Below, piece after piece: positions 25,199 through 33,771 of a stretch of 64,000 bases of DNA. The notes beneath the pieces were generated by a model. The model worked only from the letters and a program-made list of their open reading frames with translations. It was not told where the DNA came from and did not search any database. Position 1 is the stretch's first letter, and each line of letters opens with the position of its first letter. Source of the stretch: Burkholderia sp. Bp9142 (GTDB taxonomy: Bacteria > Pseudomonadota > Gammaproteobacteria > Burkholderiales > Burkholderiaceae); contig NZ_QTPP01000013.1 of assembly GCF_003853415.1 (NCBI RefSeq), forward strand, positions 1 to 64,000, given 5' to 3'. The position numbers and the translations under genes were made by a program.

Positions 25199-26158
25199 TC
25201 ACTCGGCGGGATATGCGTTCGCGAGCGCCTCGACGAACGCGTCGAGACGATCCGGCGCGAGCCGGTTGATGCCGGCCGCCCCTTCCCGGCCGCCGCCTTC
25301 CGGAAATGCGCGGCACAGACGATCGGCGCCGTACGGCGCGGCGACCGGCGCGCGAACGCTGACGGTGTAACCGCCCGCCGCCGACAACGTCAGCACCGCA
25401 TGAGCACGTGCCGCGTCCCCGCGCGCGAGCCGGTTGGCAAAAACGCCGCGCACGCGGCGCGCCCAGCGCGCGTCGGGAAGGATATAGACATCCGCCGCGG
25501 GCAGCGCGATGGTCGCGCGCTGCCGCTCCGCCCGCGCGATATCGCGTCGCCGGTTGGCGTCGAGCCGCCGCGCGAGCGGCGACCCCGCGAAATCGAGCGG
25601 GTTCGCATACTGCCGCAGCACCGCATACACGGCCAGCGGCGCCATGAAGAGGTCGTCGGGCGAATCGCCGTATCCGTTGTAGTTGACGGATTCACCAAGC
25701 ACCTGCAGACGGCGGGCATCGGCATCCGTCAGGCCGCAGGCGGCGGCGAGCCGGCCGGCCACGCCGACGAGATTGTCGCCATATGCGCCGACCACCGCCC
25801 AGCGCCGCTGCCGGCCCGCCAGGTACCGATCGACGATGACGCTCGTACAGGTGTCCGGCGCAGTATCGATATGCGCGCGAAGATGCGGATGAGCGGGTAC
25901 GGCGCCCGGCATGTGGTGATCGAAATAATCGACGTCGACCCCGCGCGCCAGCAGTGCATCGAGCGCCGCGCGGTTCGCGTCGAGCGAAACGTCCAGGACG
26001 GTGACGGTGTCGCCGCGGGCGGCCGGCACGCGCGCGAGCAACGCGATGTCGCGCTTGGGCCCCGTCACGAGCACCGACTCGGCCGGCAGCGCGAGCCGGA
26101 GCTGCTGAAGCGCGCAGATGCCGTCCGCATCGCCGTTGAACACGTCAAAGCGCGTCAT
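25199..26158 (-). CDS. DHH-family phosphoesterase
   Basis: This 319-aa protein starts MTRFDVFNGDADGICALQQL, the metal-binding motif I pattern of the DHH superfamily, and later has VTVLDVSLDAN and VDYFDHHMPG, the DHH motif itself. A C-terminal DHHA1-like part follows. Members hydrolyse phosphodiesters such as nanoRNA, cyclic dinucleotides or polyphosphate; which one cannot be told here. It shares ATGA with the small gene upstream and ends an operon that starts with nicotinate phosphoribosyltransferase. Confidence 0.85.
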   Translation of the reverse strand: MTRFDVFNGDADGICALQQLRLALPAESVLVTGPKRDIALLARVPAARGDTVTVLDVSLDANRAALDALLARGVDVDYFDHHMPGAVPAHPHLRAHIDTAPDTCTSVIVDRYLAGRQRRWAVVGAYGDNLVGVAGRLAAACGLTDADARRLQVLGESVNYNGYGDSPDDLFMAPLAVYAVLRQYANPLDFAGSPLARRLDANRRRDIARAERQRATIALPAADVYILPDARWARRVRGVFANRLARGDAARAHAVLTLSAAGGYTVSVRAPVAAPYGADRLCRAFPEGGGREGAAGINRLAPDRLDAFVEALANAYPAE

Positions 26159-26364
26159 GATCCGTCGGCCGCCAGGCGGCGGTTCGCACGCACCGCCTCG
26201 CAACAGAAGCGGTGGCGCGCGGCCGGCGTCCGGAAATCGAGTTGCGGCGCGCGCACGGGTTTCCTGGGCTTCCACGCGTGCCGGTCCGTCAGGCATACCC
26301 GGGACATGTGCGTCTCCACGGCCTCGGCCGATCGCGTGCCGTCCGGGATACGGGTATCGTTCAT
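26155..26364 (-). CDS. Small protein between pncB and DHH genes (69 aa)
   Basis: This 69-aa, basic protein (MNDTRIPDGTRSAEAVETHM) matches no family I know. It contains one Cys in SRVCLTD and a CC pair near the end. Both ends overlap neighbours by ATGA, so it is tightly coupled between the nicotinate phosphoribosyltransferase and DHH genes. The coupling is the main reason to think it is real. A much longer frame upstream is a shadow. Confidence 0.65.
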   Translation of the reverse strand: MNDTRIPDGTRSAEAVETHMSRVCLTDRHAWKPRKPVRAPQLDFRTPAARHRFCCEAVRANRRLAADGS

Positions 26365-27728
26365 GCCGCTTGCTGCCCCGCGTGCCCGCCCCCCTGCGCG
26401 GCGAGTGCCGCCAGCGCCGGAGAAATCACCGGCTGCACCGGCATGACGGGCGCCAGCGCATGCATGGGATCGGGCAGCGTGGACAGTTCCCGCAATGCGT
26501 GAATGCGGCTCTCGCCGAGCGTAGGCGCCGCGAGTCGCACGCCGGCGACCATGGCGGGACGCAACAGCGGCGTTCCGTCGATGCGCTCGCCGGCGAGACC
26601 GACGCAGTCGGCGGCGATTCGCCCATCCGGGGCGTACTGCCGGAACACCTGCTTGCGGCCGGGCAGCGTCGCCTTGCCCTCCGAGCGCTTGCAGCGCGCC
26701 CGGCCCGCATACTCGACGAGCTTGTACGCGCAGTCGAGGCACGGTGCGTCCGCCGATGTGCTCATCTGCGTGCCGATTCCGAAACCGTCGATGGGGGCGT
26801 GCTGGCGAACGAGCGCCTGCAGCCGGATTTCGTCGAGATTGCCGCTCGCGAAGATCGTCGCATCGGTCAGGCCGCCGCGGTCGAGAATCGCGCGAACGTT
26901 GCACGCGTGCGCGGCCAGATCGCCGCTGTCGATCCGGACGCCCTTGATGCACACGTTGTCGGGTGCGAGCCGCCGCGCAAGCTCGACGACCTCGTGCGCC
27001 GCGTGCTCGGTATCGTACGTGTCGATCAGCAGCAACGCGTTATCCGGCTGCGATCGCGCGAAGTGCTCGAACGCGAGCGCTTCGTCGTCGTGGGCCTGGA
27101 CGTATGAATGCGCCATCGTGCCGTACACCGGAATGCCGTAGCGCAATCCGGCGCGCAGGGTCGCCGTACCGGAAAATCCCGCCAGGTAGCTGGCACGCGC
27201 GGACAGCATCGCCGCCTCCGCGCCATGGGCGCGCCGCAGTCCGAAGTCGACCAGCAACCTGCCATGCGCGACGAGCGTGGCCCGCGCGGCCTTGCTTGCG
27301 ACCAGCGTGGCGTAGTGGAGCAGGTTCATCACGCGGCTCTCGACGAACTGTGCCTCGCGAAACGGCGCCGTGATCCGCAGGATCGGTTCGTCGGCGAAAA
27401 ACACCGTGCCTTCCGGCATCGCGTCGACGCCACCTGTAAAGTGGAAGCCGGCGAGCGATGCAAGGAAATCCGCGCGAAAGCGCCCGGTTGCGGCCAGTCG
27501 TTCAAGCGCGGCGGCAGTGAAGCGCAAGCCCTCCAGATAATCGAGCACGGGTTCCAGTCCCGCCGCCATCAGGAATGCGCGCTGCTCCGGCAGCGCCCGC
27601 ACGAAGAACTCGAAGCTGGCCGCTTCGTTCATTCCGGCATCGAACGCGGCCTGCATCATCGTCAGCTCATACAAATCCGTCAGCAGTACGTCGTCGACGT
27701 CCGCATCCGGCCAGGATCCGTTCATCAT
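26361..27728 (-). CDS. pncB: Nicotinate phosphoribosyltransferase
   Basis: This 455-aa enzyme makes nicotinate mononucleotide from nicotinate and PRPP in NAD salvage. It starts with LLTDLYELTMMQAAF, has the FEFFVRALPEQR block, GTMAHSYVQAH (with the phosphorylatable His of the family) and RIDSGDLAAHA. Zn-type cysteines lie in CLDCAYKL. Two adjacent ATG codons are possible starts after GGGAGGGCAC; the first is used. No FNR box is directly upstream, so it may be read through from the CBS unit. Confidence 0.93.
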   Translation of the reverse strand: MMNGSWPDADVDDVLLTDLYELTMMQAAFDAGMNEAASFEFFVRALPEQRAFLMAAGLEPVLDYLEGLRFTAAALERLAATGRFRADFLASLAGFHFTGGVDAMPEGTVFFADEPILRITAPFREAQFVESRVMNLLHYATLVASKAARATLVAHGRLLVDFGLRRAHGAEAAMLSARASYLAGFSGTATLRAGLRYGIPVYGTMAHSYVQAHDDEALAFEHFARSQPDNALLLIDTYDTEHAAHEVVELARRLAPDNVCIKGVRIDSGDLAAHACNVRAILDRGGLTDATIFASGNLDEIRLQALVRQHAPIDGFGIGTQMSTSADAPCLDCAYKLVEYAGRARCKRSEGKATLPGRKQVFRQYAPDGRIAADCVGLAGERIDGTPLLRPAMVAGVRLAAPTLGESRIHALRELSTLPDPMHALAPVMPVQPVISPALAALAAQGGGHAGQQAA

Positions 27729-27803
27729 GTGCCCTCCCGCGCCGCCTGCGCGCGATCGTGCGGCCGGTGCCCGGCCGCTCCGATGCGGACAAGCGTCGCT
27801 CCG

Positions 27804-27935
27804 TCATTGCGGCGCCGGGTCCGGGGTCGATGGAACCGCGGTCCAGACGCCATTGCACGACGCGACATACGGATAGTATCCGCGCGGATCGTTGCAGTAG
27901 TACCGGACGCGTGCCGGCGCTAGCCGCTCGGGCGT
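27804..27935 (-). pseudogene. Tail fragment of a Tyr/Pro-rich exported-protein gene
   Basis: The minus strand encodes RVRYYCNDPRGYYPYVASC, then NGVWTAVPSTPDPAPQ and a stop. This resembles the C-terminus of small Burkholderia lipoproteins with a YYC-x2-PxGYYPYV-x2-C motif. There is no start or signal sequence; the frame runs back into the 3' end of the CBS gene. It seems to be a remnant fused behind that gene. The region between it and pncB (27729-27803) holds no other gene. Confidence 0.55.
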
Positions 27936-27937
27936 GA

Positions 27938-28387
27938 TCAGCTGCGCTGCTTCTCCTCGAAATACGCCTGGCGGGCCGCCACGAGGCGCAACTCGTCGAG
28001 CAGCGCCGCGGCCGCGCGCAGCAGATCGTCGAGCGAGACAATGCCGACCAGCTCACCGTCGCCGCCGACGACCGGCAACCGGCGGACACCGTGCTGGCGC
28101 ATCCGCTTCGCGAGCAGCCAGATGTCGTCGTCGGCGTTCGCGATCGCGACGGGCGCCGACATGATGTCGCCGACGAACAGCGAGTCGGCCTCCTCGTCAG
28201 CGCGGACCACGGTGAGCACGATGTCCCGATCGGTGACCATCCCGACCGGCACGCATCGCCCTTCCTGCTCTTGCACGACGACCAGATCGCCGGCGTGGGC
28301 GTCGCGCATCATTTTGGCCGCCTCGACGACGGTTGCCCCCGTCGTACACGTGGCGACATCGCGGGTACACAGCATCGCGGCATTCAT
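27938..28387 (-). CDS. Two-CBS-domain protein
   Basis: This 149-aa protein has two CBS domains, about residues 5-65 (CVPVGMVTDRDIVLTVV) and 72-130 (GVRRLPVVGGDGELVGIVSLDDLL). Such stand-alone CBS pairs bind adenosyl ligands and act as energy sensors. The second ATG of MNMN is chosen because GGGAG sits 7 bp before it. A 33-codon ORF lies 61 bp upstream in the same direction. It is the intact relative of the remnant at 24821. Confidence 0.9.
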   Translation of the reverse strand: MNAAMLCTRDVATCTTGATVVEAAKMMRDAHAGDLVVVQEQEGRCVPVGMVTDRDIVLTVVRADEEADSLFVGDIMSAPVAIANADDDIWLLAKRMRQHGVRRLPVVGGDGELVGIVSLDDLLRAAAALLDELRLVAARQAYFEEKQRS

Positions 28388-28448
28388 GTTCATTCTCCCG
28401 TCCGGGGCGCGGCGGAACGTCGATCGACGTCCGTCGCCGCCCGAACCT

Positions 28449-28550
28449 TCACGCAACGGAACCGTCCGCGCCGATGCGCACCGCATCGATCGACGGCTCC
28501 CCCTCGGGTTCCTGCCCGCCCCCCTTCGTCAGCGCGCTGTCGCTTTTCAT
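28449..28550 (-). CDS. Very small ORF with strong RBS (33 aa)
   Basis: This short frame encodes MKSDSALTKGGGQEPEGEPS and then IDAVRIGADGSVA before its stop. AGGAG lies 9 bp before the ATG. An FNR box (28613) with a -10 (TACCGT, minus strand, 28585-28590) sits just upstream, so it is the first ORF of the CBS transcript. It has no recognised family, signal or membrane segment. Expression is inferred only from RBS and promoter. Confidence 0.55.
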   Translation of the reverse strand: MKSDSALTKGGGQEPEGEPSIDAVRIGADGSVA

Positions 28551-28612
28551 GGCTGTCGGCTCCTGTCCGCATCCGATAAAAACAACGGTAGGCGCGGCTT
28601 CGCTGCACTGAA

Positions 28613-28626
28613 TTGATGCAGGTCAG
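28613..28626. promoter_or_regulatory. FNR-type box before small ORF / CBS unit
   Basis: TTGATGCAGGTCAG has one mismatch at its end. TACCGT on the minus strand at 28585-28590 gives a -10 with the box near -41.5. It is the rightmost FNR box in the window. Confidence 0.75.
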
Positions 28627-29332
28627 CGCGACGTGCCGATCGATGTCGCCGCCGTGATCGTGCGACACGCAGTCGTGAAGTCGACGTTGCGACCCTGCCT
28701 GGTTCGGTCATGTCTCCGGCATGCAGCGTCAGCGCCGCGCGACAGTGGCGCTCCGACCCGCATCATGCGGGGCGACACCCGCGGCGAATTCCCGGTGTGC
28801 CGCATCGATGTCCGGAAGGCCGGATTCACTCATGATCGATTAGATGTGCAATTCCTTTCGATTGCAATCGCCCGGTCGGGTCGAAGTCCGATCATATTTT
28901 CGGGCCAGAGCGGTATGCCGCCGCGTCCTTGTCGTCCGTCGGCCGTTCCCGCTGTTGCCCGATGCGCGACACCGGCATACCGCGCTGCCACCGCGCGAAG
29001 CGCATAGCGCATCGGCGTCGCGCCGCACAGCACCCCGTTGCGTAAAAGCATCGTCGCGCCCGTGACCCGCGCGCATCCATCGAACGATTCCATCGATCGA
29101 TATGACCGCGCCCGCCGGTCGTCGCGCGTCGACGTTCGCCAACCGCGCGATACGTCCGCGCCAGCAGGCACCGCGGACGCGATGACGCCGCACACGCCGG
29201 CCGCGCGGCAGCCCGCATTGCAATTCGGTGACGCATCGATTTGCAAACCACGGATCGGCCGTTCATCGCGCGGCCCGGACTCAATAGCATCGTGATCCTC
29301 GCAGACGTACCCATAAGAAACAGAGGATATTC
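28627..29332. other. Intergenic region before porin
   Basis: About 700 bp without a gene I can support. The open frames on both strands are arginine-rich shadows with no RBS or family match. It marks the right border of the low-oxygen island and should contain the porin promoter. CATAAGAAACAGAGGATATTC just before the porin ATG includes its RBS (AGAGGA). Confidence 0.6.
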
Positions 29333-30517
29333 ATGATCAAGCAATCGGTAGTCCTGGGTTTGGTTTCGATCGGTTCCATCGGCGCGCATGCGCAGAGTTC
29401 CGTCACGCTGTATGGCGTCGTCGACGCCGGCTTCGCCTATACGAACAACCAGGGCGGCGCGAGCAACCTCCAGCAGACGAGCGGCAAGCTGAGCGGCAGC
29501 CGCTGGGGCCTGAAAGGCAGCGAGGATCTCGGCGGCGGCCTGCAGGCCGTGTTCACGCTCGAAAGCGGGTTCCGGCCCAGCGACGGCGGACTCGGCCAGG
29601 GCGGCCGCCTGTTCGGCCGCTCCGCATACGTGGGCCTGAGCAAGGCCGACTTCGGCACGCTGACGTTCGGCCGCCAGTACGAGCCGATCACCGATCTCGT
29701 CGCGCAGTACTCGGGGTCCGGCTTCTGGTCGCCGGCGACCCATGTCGGCGACAACGACAACATGAACCAGAGCTTCCGGATCAACAACGCGGTGAAGTTC
29801 CGCAGCGCGACGATCGCCGGCTTCACGGCCGACGTGTTGTACGCGTTCAGCAACCAGGCGAACGGCGGCGCGGGCACCGGCTTCTCGAACAACAGCGCGT
29901 GGGGCGTGTCGGCGAACTACGTGAACGGCCCGCTGTCGGCGGGCGCCGGCTACGTGCGGCTCAATCATCCGAACGCGACGTCGAACACGAGCGGCGCGGT
30001 GGGCGGCGCGACCACGACGACCGGCAACGACTACAGCGGCGCGTTCTTCTACGGGCTGAACGGCGGCGTGCGCAAACAGCAGATCGGCGTCGCGGGCGCG
30101 AACTACTCGCTCGGCCGCGCAACGCTCGGCTTCGCATGGAGTCACACGCAGCTCGACTACGTCGACGGCTCGTCGCGCAAGTTCAACAACTACGACGTGA
30201 ACGGGCGCTACCAGATCACGCCGGCGGCGACGCTGATCGGCGTCTACACGTTCACCGACGGGCGGGCGAGCGGCTTGCCGGGCACCGGCGGCCAGACGCT
30301 GAAGCCGCGCTGGCACCAGTTCACGCTCGGGTTCGACTATGCGTTGTCGAAACGCACCGACATCTACCTGTCCGGCATCTACCAGCTTGCGGCAGGCGAT
30401 CCGAGCACGGCGACCTCGGGCGGCTATCGCAGGATCGCGGCGATCTCGAACATCGGCAGCGCATCGTCGACGAATCGTCAGGTCGCGCTCGTCAGCGGGC
30501 TGCGCGTGAAGTTCTGA
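29333..30517 (+). CDS. Outer-membrane porin (Gram-negative trimeric type)
   Basis: This 394-aa porin has a signal peptide (to about residue 20, ending AHAQ) and starts its mature part with SSVTLYGVVDAGFAY, the standard first strand of Burkholderia porins. SRWGLKGSEDLGGGLQAVF and the C-terminal Phe (LRVKF) are also typical of 16-strand barrels. It lies ahead of soxC-like genes and may import small sulfur compounds, but that link is by position only. Confidence 0.95.
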   Translation: MIKQSVVLGLVSIGSIGAHAQSSVTLYGVVDAGFAYTNNQGGASNLQQTSGKLSGSRWGLKGSEDLGGGLQAVFTLESGFRPSDGGLGQGGRLFGRSAYVGLSKADFGTLTFGRQYEPITDLVAQYSGSGFWSPATHVGDNDNMNQSFRINNAVKFRSATIAGFTADVLYAFSNQANGGAGTGFSNNSAWGVSANYVNGPLSAGAGYVRLNHPNATSNTSGAVGGATTTTGNDYSGAFFYGLNGGVRKQQIGVAGANYSLGRATLGFAWSHTQLDYVDGSSRKFNNYDVNGRYQITPAATLIGVYTFTDGRASGLPGTGGQTLKPRWHQFTLGFDYALSKRTDIYLSGIYQLAAGDPSTATSGGYRRIAAISNIGSASSTNRQVALVSGLRVKF

Positions 30518-30590
30518 GCGCGCGCGACGGGCGCGGCGCGATAAGCAAAGCGGGAATCGTTGTTTGTCGCATCGCGCCCGGTTGCCGAGA

Positions 30591-31910
30591 ATGTCCGTTT
30601 TTCCGCATGCTGCCGCGCCCGCGCGCGGCATGGCTTCGATCATGACCGACTCCCTTTCCCGTCCACGCCGCGCCGGACGTCGCGCGGCACTGCGCCAGCT
30701 CGCCGGCGGCTGGGCCGCCGCGATGCTGCCGGCAGGCGGCGCGCTCGCAAGCCAGCCGCTTGTCCCGCTTGCGCCGCTGGACGTGCCGCCGTGGACACGC
30801 ACGCCAGGCGCCCCCTTGCTGTCGCCGCCGTATGGTGTGCCTGGCGCGCACGAACGCGACGTGATCCGTCGCAGCGCGCGCACGCCGGCGCTGCCCGGGT
30901 CCGGCTCGTCGATGACGCCGCTCGCCGACCTGTTCGGCGACATCACGCCGAACGGCCTCGTCTACGAGCGCCATCATGCGGGCGTGCCCGATATCGATGC
31001 GCAGCGCCATCGCGTCGTCGTGCACGGCCTCGTGCGTGAACCGCGCAGCTTCACGCTCGACGACCTGCTGCGCTTTCCGTCCGAATCGCGGATCCACTTC
31101 CTCGAATGCTCGGGCAATACGGGCAGCGAATGGAACGGCCCGAGCGGGCTGCCCGTCCAGTTCACGCACGGGCTGCTGTCGTGCTGCGAATGGACCGGCG
31201 TACGGCTGTCGACGCTGCTCGACGAAACGGGCATCGACCCGGCCGCGCAATGGCTGCTCGCGGAAGGCGCGGACGGCGCGGCGATGACGCGCAGCCTGCC
31301 GCTCGAGCGGATTCTCGAGCGCGCGCTCGTCGTCTATGCGCAGAACGGCGAGCGGCTGCGTCCCGAGAACGGCTACCCGGTGCGGCTGATCGTGCCGGGC
31401 TTCGAAGGCAACACGAACATCAAGTGGCTGCGGCGGCTGAAGCTGGTGCGCGCGCCGGAGATGACGCGCGAGGAAACGTCGAAATACACGAGCCTGCTGC
31501 CGGACGGCTGCGCGCGACAGTTCGTGTTCGAGATGGACGCGAAATCGGTGATCACGCGCCCGTCCGCCGGCCACCGGCTCGGCGCGCACGGCTATTACCC
31601 GATCAGCGGCTATGCGTGGTCGGGGCGCGGCCGGATTCGCGCGGTCGACGTGTCGACCGACGGCGGCCGTACCTGGCGCGCCGCGCGGCTCGCGGGCGAC
31701 GTGCGCGATCGCGCGCTGACGCGCTTCGAGGCCGACTGGGTCTGGAACGGCGAGCCGGCCGACCTGCAAAGCCGCGCGACCGACGACACGGGCTACGTGC
31801 AGCCGGCCCGCGACGCGCTCGTCGCCGCGCGCGGCGTCAATTCGCAATACCACTACAACGGCATCCAGAACTGGCGCGTCGGCGCGGACGGCGAGGTGCG
31901 CAATGCATAA
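30591..31910 (+). CDS. soxC: Sulfite dehydrogenase molybdopterin subunit (SoxC-like)
   Basis: This 439-aa oxidoreductase belongs to the sulfite oxidase family. A Tat-type signal (RRAALRQLAGGWAAAML) precedes the core. FLECSGNTGSEWNG contains the molybdenum-ligand cysteine, and FEGNTNIKWLRRL is a conserved family block. The C-terminal dimerisation domain has VDVSTDGGRTWRAA. The start is uncertain because no clear RBS is seen; ATG at 30630 or 30642 would also keep the Tat signal. It overlaps the soxD-like gene by 8 bp. It would oxidise sulfite or the Sox-bound sulfane in the periplasm; other sox genes are absent here. Confidence 0.88.
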   Translation: MSVFPHAAAPARGMASIMTDSLSRPRRAGRRAALRQLAGGWAAAMLPAGGALASQPLVPLAPLDVPPWTRTPGAPLLSPPYGVPGAHERDVIRRSARTPALPGSGSSMTPLADLFGDITPNGLVYERHHAGVPDIDAQRHRVVVHGLVREPRSFTLDDLLRFPSESRIHFLECSGNTGSEWNGPSGLPVQFTHGLLSCCEWTGVRLSTLLDETGIDPAAQWLLAEGADGAAMTRSLPLERILERALVVYAQNGERLRPENGYPVRLIVPGFEGNTNIKWLRRLKLVRAPEMTREETSKYTSLLPDGCARQFVFEMDAKSVITRPSAGHRLGAHGYYPISGYAWSGRGRIRAVDVSTDGGRTWRAARLAGDVRDRALTRFEADWVWNGEPADLQSRATDDTGYVQPARDALVAARGVNSQYHYNGIQNWRVGADGEVRNA

Positions 31911-32460
31911 GACGATTGCGCGTCGGCTCGCGTCGTTCGCGATTGCGTCGGGATCGATCGGCATGATCGGCGCGATCGCGTTGCCCGCGTTCGGCGCAGG
32001 CTTCGGTCTCGGTCAGCCGGTCGACCGCGCGGCGCTTGCCGCATGGGACATCGACATCGCGCCCGACGGCAGCGGCCTGCCGCCCGGCGTTGGCACGGTG
32101 GCGCGCGGTGCGCAAGTCTTCGCGGACAAGTGTGCGATGTGTCATGGCGCCGGCGGCCAGGGCGGCGTCGGCGATCCGCTCGTCGGCGGCATCGGCTCGC
32201 TTGCCGGCGCGAAACCGAAAAAGACCGTCGGCAGCTACTGGCCGTATGCGACGACGCTGTTCGATTACATCCGCCGCGCGATGCCGTACAACGCGCCGCA
32301 ATCGCTGGGCGCGGACGAAGTCTATGCGGTCACCGCGTACGTCCTGCACCTGAACGGCATCGTGCCCGACGACGCGACACTCGATGCGCGCACGCTGCCG
32401 CGGGTAAGGATGCCGAACCGTGGCGGCTTCGTGTCCGACCCGCGGCCGGGACGACTGTGA
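31903..32460 (+). CDS. soxD: Cytochrome c subunit (SoxD-like)
   Basis: This 185-aa exported cytochrome has a signal peptide to about residue 31 and one haem motif CAMCHGAGGQGGVGDPL. A Met in RAMPYNAPQSL is the likely axial ligand. The SYWPYATTLFDYIRRAMP stretch is characteristic of SoxD and similar electron acceptors. It overlaps soxC and should take electrons from it. SoxD proteins are often longer and di-haem; this one has a single haem site. Confidence 0.88.
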   Translation: MHKTIARRLASFAIASGSIGMIGAIALPAFGAGFGLGQPVDRAALAAWDIDIAPDGSGLPPGVGTVARGAQVFADKCAMCHGAGGQGGVGDPLVGGIGSLAGAKPKKTVGSYWPYATTLFDYIRRAMPYNAPQSLGADEVYAVTAYVLHLNGIVPDDATLDARTLPRVRMPNRGGFVSDPRPGRL

Positions 32461-32569
32461 CGCTGCGCGAGTCGCTTGCCGGCAGACCGGAAATCGCCGT
32501 TCCGCGACCGCCGGCGCGGCGTGCCGGATTTTTTCGATCGGCGCCCGCGCGCCGCGCAGGGAGCCCATC

Positions 32570-33769
32570 TTGACCGACACAGCCTCGTCAGCCCGGGTCG
32601 ACGCACCGCTCACGCCCTCGCCGTTCGTCGACGTCCGTTCTCCGGCAGATTTCCCCGACAGCCCGGTGTCGCGCGTGCTCGCGCAGCCGTTGATGCTCGG
32701 GCTGTTCCTGCCGATCCAGGCCGGCGGCTGGAGCGCATCGACGCTGCCGCGCTCGACCGACTGGACCTTCGACTACAACGCCGACCTGGTCGCGCGCGCC
32801 GAAGCGCTCGGCTTCGATCTCGTGTTCGCGCTGTCGCAGTGGTTGCCGAAAGGCGGCTACGGCGGCGTGTTCGATGGCCAGGCGCTCGACTCGTTCATGA
32901 CGCTCGCGGCGCTCACCGCGCGCACCGACCGGATCCTCCTCGTCGCGACGAGCCACGTGCTCTACGGGCCGTGGCATCCGCTGCATTTCGCGAAGTTCAC
33001 GGCGACGCTCGATCACATCTCGCGCGGACGCTGGGGCATCAACGTCGTGACCGGCCACCGCGCGATCGAACACGAGATGTTCGGCTGGAACCGGATCGAG
33101 CACGACCGGCGCTACGAGATGGCCGCGGAATTCGTCGACGCGGTCGGCCAGTTGTGGGCACAACCGGAGAACTTCAGCTACGCGCCCGCGCTGTCGAGCT
33201 GGCGGCTCTCCGGCGCGTTCGTCACGCCGAAGCCGCGCTACGGGCGCCCGCTGCTGATCAACGCGACGGGCTCCGACGCAGGTATCGATTTCGCGGCCCG
33301 CTATTCGGACATCGTATTCGTCACGAGCCCGGCCGGCCCGGACGTCGATCTCGCGCTGGACGCGCTGCCCGCGCATACGGCCCGCGTGAAGGCGGCGGCG
33401 GCCGCGCGCGTGCGTGCGATTCGCACGCTGCTCAACCCGCTCGTGATCTGCCGCGAGACGGCGGCCGAGGCGCGTGCGTACCGCGATGCGATCGTCGCGC
33501 ACGCGGACGAAGGCAGCTTCCATCGCTTCGACAGCGACGCGCACGCGTGGCGAGGCGGCTTCGGGCAGCGATCGCAGGCGGCCGCGCGCGCGATCGGCGG
33601 CAACATCTCGATCACGGGCTCGCCCGAGGAGGTCGTCGACTATATCGTGAGGTTGCATCGCGCGGGTATCGACGGCATCCAGCTGAGTTTCTACGACTTC
33701 AAACCGGATCTCGACTTCTTCGGCGCGCGCGTGCTGCCGCTGCTGCGCGACGCCGGCCTGCGGCGCTGA
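32570..33769 (+). CDS. Flavin-dependent monooxygenase (LLM class, SsuD-like)
   Basis: This 399-aa protein belongs to the luciferase-like family with SsuD, SfnG and RutA. It has LGLFLPIQAGGWS at the start of the barrel, DYNADLVARAEALGFDLVFALSQW and the flavin-site block GRWGINVVTGH. It would use FMNH2 and O2 to cleave C-S bonds in sulfonates or sulfones. A TTG start at 32570 is chosen because GGGAG precedes it and no ATG fits; the frame is open upstream. It is 109 bp after soxD in the same direction. Confidence 0.85.
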   Translation: MTDTASSARVDAPLTPSPFVDVRSPADFPDSPVSRVLAQPLMLGLFLPIQAGGWSASTLPRSTDWTFDYNADLVARAEALGFDLVFALSQWLPKGGYGGVFDGQALDSFMTLAALTARTDRILLVATSHVLYGPWHPLHFAKFTATLDHISRGRWGINVVTGHRAIEHEMFGWNRIEHDRRYEMAAEFVDAVGQLWAQPENFSYAPALSSWRLSGAFVTPKPRYGRPLLINATGSDAGIDFAARYSDIVFVTSPAGPDVDLALDALPAHTARVKAAAAARVRAIRTLLNPLVICRETAAEARAYRDAIVAHADEGSFHRFDSDAHAWRGGFGQRSQAAARAIGGNISITGSPEEVVDYIVRLHRAGIDGIQLSFYDFKPDLDFFGARVLPLLRDAGLRR

Positions 33770-33771
33770 AT

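Noticed and set aside
28892-30946. 684-codon minus-strand frame across the porin
   Set aside because: It runs antisense through a clear porin and soxC start, is Arg/Ala-rich and has no RBS or domain.
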